A stretch of DNA of 64,000 bases from Ashinkailepas kermadecensis. Taxonomy: Eukaryota > Arthropoda > Thecostraca > Neolepadidae. Position 1 is the stretch's first letter, and each line of letters begins with the position of its first letter. The stretch covers positions 124,001 through 188,000 of the forward strand of contig JAOTOM010004679.1 in the NCBI GenBank assembly GCA_034440615.1. The letters are read 5' to 3'. Below the pieces are notes generated by a model. That model made no database searches. It was not told where the DNA came from and was given only the letters and a program-made list of their open reading frames with translations. The translations under genes and the position numbers were made by a program. Below are positions 45,690 to 64,000 of the stretch, one piece after another.

Positions 45690-46620
45690 ACCCATTTTGG
45701 AGGCCTGCCCCCGCGTTCTATGGGTATCTCCTTTACTCATAGATTCCTCCGTTTTTAGATTATGGGCCTTCTCTATCTTGGGGGCGCCTTCACCCAGGGG
45801 CGGATCCAGGAATTGTCATGGGGGCACTTTGTCTCTATAGGGGCGCCATTTCATCGGAGGGGCACTTCTGGCTTAACAATTCGAGGGGATACACTTGAGC
45901 ATGCTAAATGGGCGACCTTCTTCCAAGGGGCGCCTCTGGGTGAAACATTCCGTAGAGTGCACTCGAACACACTGAAGGGGTGCATTTTCCTCTCAGATTC
46001 CTCATTTTCCTCCCCCTCTGAAAAAAAAACCAGAGCGGGATGCACTCCAGCCTTCCCAGACGGGAAATGGGGGGGGGGTGCATTCTTACATTGGGGAGGG
46101 GGGGTGCATTCTTCCAGTGCCCATTATGTCCGACCCTGCCTTCACCCATATTAAGGGAGTCCTCTTGTGTCCTGGTGGATTCTTCTTTTTTCTCAGGTTA
46201 GCGGCGTCCTGTCCTATCCCGGTGACCTCTCATTTCCTTGGGGCCTTCTGACCGTCCTCGGGGCCTCTTGAGCCCTGGGGAAATCTTCCATATTCTATGG
46301 TCTCCCTCTCCTATCTTAGAGGACTGCCATTTCATCCTGGAGTCCTCTTTCCCAGTATTGGGGCGTCCTCTTCCACTTGGGTGGCTCTTGCCCGTGCCCA
46401 TCATTGAAGAGTAATTGTGCGTTCTAAAGGTCTCGGCACTCCTCTCCTAGGGGCCTCGTCTCCCGTCTTATGGGTCCCCACTTATTTCCTGGGAGCCTCT
46501 TCTGCCATTCTGGGGGCCTTCTTGATCAGCCCCCAGAATTTCAGCCGTTCGTTGAAAGGGTCTCCCCAGATTCCAGAGTGGGTTCCCGGAGGCCTCCGTG
46601 CGTGCCAGGGGATGGGGCGG
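45690..46620. repeat. Decayed minisatellite interrupted by a MITE
   Basis: Units of about 28-32 bp built on GGGGCCTTCT...CTTGG and TCCTCTT..., heavily diverged, resume after 46146. Confidence 0.55.
45795..46138. mobile_element. 344-bp hAT-like MITE with perfect 8-bp target duplication
   Basis: Ends CAGGGGCGGATCCAGG and, on the other strand, CAGGGTCGGACATAATGGG. Flanked by CCTTCACC at 45787-45794 and 46139-46146. It is inserted inside the decayed minisatellite that continues on both sides. Confidence 0.85.
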
Positions 46621-47739
46621 CAGGCTCCCCTTGCCGCTGTAGGGGAGGGGAGGCACTGGGGAGGTGGGGAGCTCTCCCTCCCCACTTTCCACCGCCTATG
46701 CACATAACCATTCCAACCGATTGGCGCCCAGTTACCACACTACCCGTCACGGCAAACATACGTGAAAGGCTCATACACTGACGGCTGAAAGCAATTAGCA
46801 AATAAATAAGAATTAACTGGGTTATTTCACACAACTTCTTATGAATTCAACAACATTATTGTTTTACTATGTCGTCATTTTCAACACTTGAAATACATGT
46901 ATTATTTCTTAATTTGACGTAGAAAATAGAAATACGGTGGTATTTTTAGAGCGTTTTTGCTCCAATCGAAGGCTTCTACACACACCTGTCAGATGCTATA
47001 TGATCAACATGGTCGACGCGCCCTAAAGCGCCCCCTTGATATACCCATAGACGTCGTCATCCAGTAACGTGACGACACCCGCCGGGGTCAAGGGTGAACC
47101 ACATTCCTCCGCGTCCTCGAACTCTTCTGTGTGCCGGGTGCATATATCGGACCAACACTTGCACTTTCAATAGCATGCAATCGAAACTCGTAACCCGTTA
47201 GAGCGCCTAAAACATTAAAGGAAACAGGCTACAGCACTGGGCGAGACCCCTGCTCTTGATGTACTGAATCCAGATGCAGTGCTGCTTTGATATACGATGT
47301 ACGCAGGCAGCGACCACATGAGTCATTGCAAACGCTACCGCTATCTCGGTTTCAGTCACCAATGCCGGCACCCGTAGCTCACGTCACCGAACGAGCGCCA
47401 GCCACACCGACGGACCACGCCCTCGGGTAGTGTGCGCATGTCTGAGCAGAGCAACAAGCTGCTATACTTTCGGTATTGTCCATGCAAGCGCCATAACTGC
47501 AGAAAGTAAGGATTACATGCAGTTGTAGGTACATGGTGTTGCCTGGAGCCAGCAAATTTACAAATTAATCTTTCAATAGCAGTACTTTTTAGGTGCCTCT
47601 ATTGCGCAAAACTTGTATGGAACTCAGAAAAAAAGTAGTTAAGAGAGGGTATGAATAATGTTCACAGAGGGAGTATTTACGAAAAAGGGGTGCTGTGGCA
47701 GACATTCCATCCCATTCTGACAGGTTGTGTCCCATTCAG
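46620..47739. other. Interval before orphan exon, no gene seen
   Basis: AT-rich to mixed sequence; a diverged interspersed tail (GGTCGACGCGCCCTAAAGCG) lies at about 47010. Nothing else recognised. Confidence 0.4.
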
Positions 47740-47822
47740 GTGGGTGCGTCTGCAAGTCATCCGGCGAGGAGCAGCAGAACCGGCAGCTAGAGTACCTGTC
47801 CACGCTCACACCCTGCGACTGA
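47740..47822 (+). CDS. Last coding exon of an unidentified protein
   Basis: Acceptor GTGTCCCATTCAG, then two bases of a split codon and GCVCKSSGEEQQNRQLEYLS, TLTPCD, TGA at 47820-47822. GC-rich third positions (CGG CAG CTA GAG TAC CTG TCC ACG) and the exact ending suggest a real terminal exon. I do not recognise the protein; its other exons must lie upstream and were not found. It could also be a chance frame. Confidence 0.4.
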
Positions 47823-47839
47823 TGTGAGGAGTCGGACAG

Positions 47840-48300
47840 CGCAGTGCGATGCTGCCGTTAACCAGGCGGACACAGCAGCAGCACGCTCCGGCTCGTGAGA
47901 CAGCCGTGCGTCTGCTGTGGTGGCACAGCTCAGTCCAGCGCCGCTCGGGAGTGCGGTGTCGGCGGTGGCGGGCCGGCCCGAGCCACAGCGGCTCGCTCCC
48001 TCGGAGGCCGTGCGGGGAATGCCGGCTGACGCCCCGTAGGTGACGTCAGCCGGCAGCACACGGCGCGGCACGTGTATGACGTCACAGTGAGAGACCGGTC
48101 AGGCGACGGCAGCAGCCGTCTAGTCGACACCAGACCGGAGCCGGGCCGCCGGCCGCCGGCCACCCGCCGCTCTGTGACAGATCGTCATCGTGACCGGCGA
48201 GCCTCGCCTCCGGTCGCCGGAAGTGGTGCCGTGACGAGCTGGGAGAGGCGCGCCGCCCGACCCCACCCTCTCGACCTCGTCTGTCGGCCGGGAGTGAGCG
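47840..48300 (+). promoter_or_regulatory. CpG-rich 5' region of the potassium-channel gene
   Basis: About 450 bp rich in CpG directly upstream of the ATG at 48301, with an in-frame TGA at 48295-48297. Promoter plus 5' UTR by position; no TATA box recognised. Confidence 0.4.
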
Positions 48301-63591
<15,291 letters not shown>

Positions 63592-64000
63592 GTAAGCAGC
63601 ACCAACAGTGGCCACATCCCGGGCCGAGCTCGGACGATTTACTGGCGATGTTCAAGATATACATGCTATATAAATATATATATGTATGTATGTATGAACA
63701 ATGGAAAACAGTTTCGGGGTGAAGTACCATTCACATTTGAAAATGAAAACCTGGTGCCTTAAGAAGAGTTCTGCAATCAAATATTTGGTTTAACCATCTG
63801 AACAATGACCAGAGTTATAAACGCCAGAGGCGTTTAGAACGTTTAGAAAGTTTAGAAACCATTTAGAAAGTTATAAACGCCAGTCCGATTTTTCCGTCTA
63901 CTTCCCATAGCAAACGGAACAAAATGTTTTGTTTCCATTATGAGTTTAAGCATTTCAGTTGTTATGCTCGGGGAGTGCCTATCGCACGTAGCTAGGCTGT

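Overview
This is nuclear DNA of a multicellular animal, almost certainly an arthropod. Genes are split by GT-AG introns, codon use in exons is GC-rich, and there is no operon structure. The AT-rich middle holds pentamer arrays of the (TTAGG)n telomere type typical of arthropods. A crustacean (barnacle-like genome texture) is my guess, but the species cannot be fixed from sequence alone.

Four recognisable genes and one orphan exon were rebuilt exon by exon from splice sites, reading phase and family similarity. (1) An RPGR orthologue (RCC1-propeller protein of the ciliary transition zone), minus strand: start codon at 10553, seven coding exons down to 420, then leaving the left edge. (2) An LYSMD3/4-type LysM membrane protein, minus strand, 17747-15763, lacking only its first coding exon. 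(3) A complete CSK tyrosine kinase, plus strand, 31214-41704: nine coding exons, 451 codons, SH3-SH2-kinase. (4) The last coding exon of an unidentified protein at 47740-47822. (5) The 5' part of a probable two-pore-domain potassium channel, plus strand: exons at 48301-48487 and 63472-63591 separated by a 15-kb intron. LYSMD3 and CSK are divergently transcribed from either side of a 13-kb AT-rich block (about 17.8-31.1 kb) made of SINEs, foldback elements and other interspersed repeats.

The rest is dominated by GC-rich minisatellites (periods 20, 24, 30, 31, 33, 43, 46, 49, 50 and 63 bp), small hAT-like MITEs with 8-bp target duplications, a broken LINE and a broken Gypsy integrase. The most striking pattern is that many tandem repeats sit on exon-intron junctions and copy the junction itself. 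The RPGR exon 1 and exon 4 donors, the LYSMD3 donor, the CSK SH3-exon donor, the CSK exon 8 donor and the CSK exon 5 acceptor all have nearby tandem or displaced copies carrying the same exon end plus splice signal. In RPGR intron 4 this has grown to roughly 27 copies. One CSK duplication makes a phase-neutral 15-nt potential microexon. Because many repeats have periods divisible by three, they create long open frames in several frames that are not genes.
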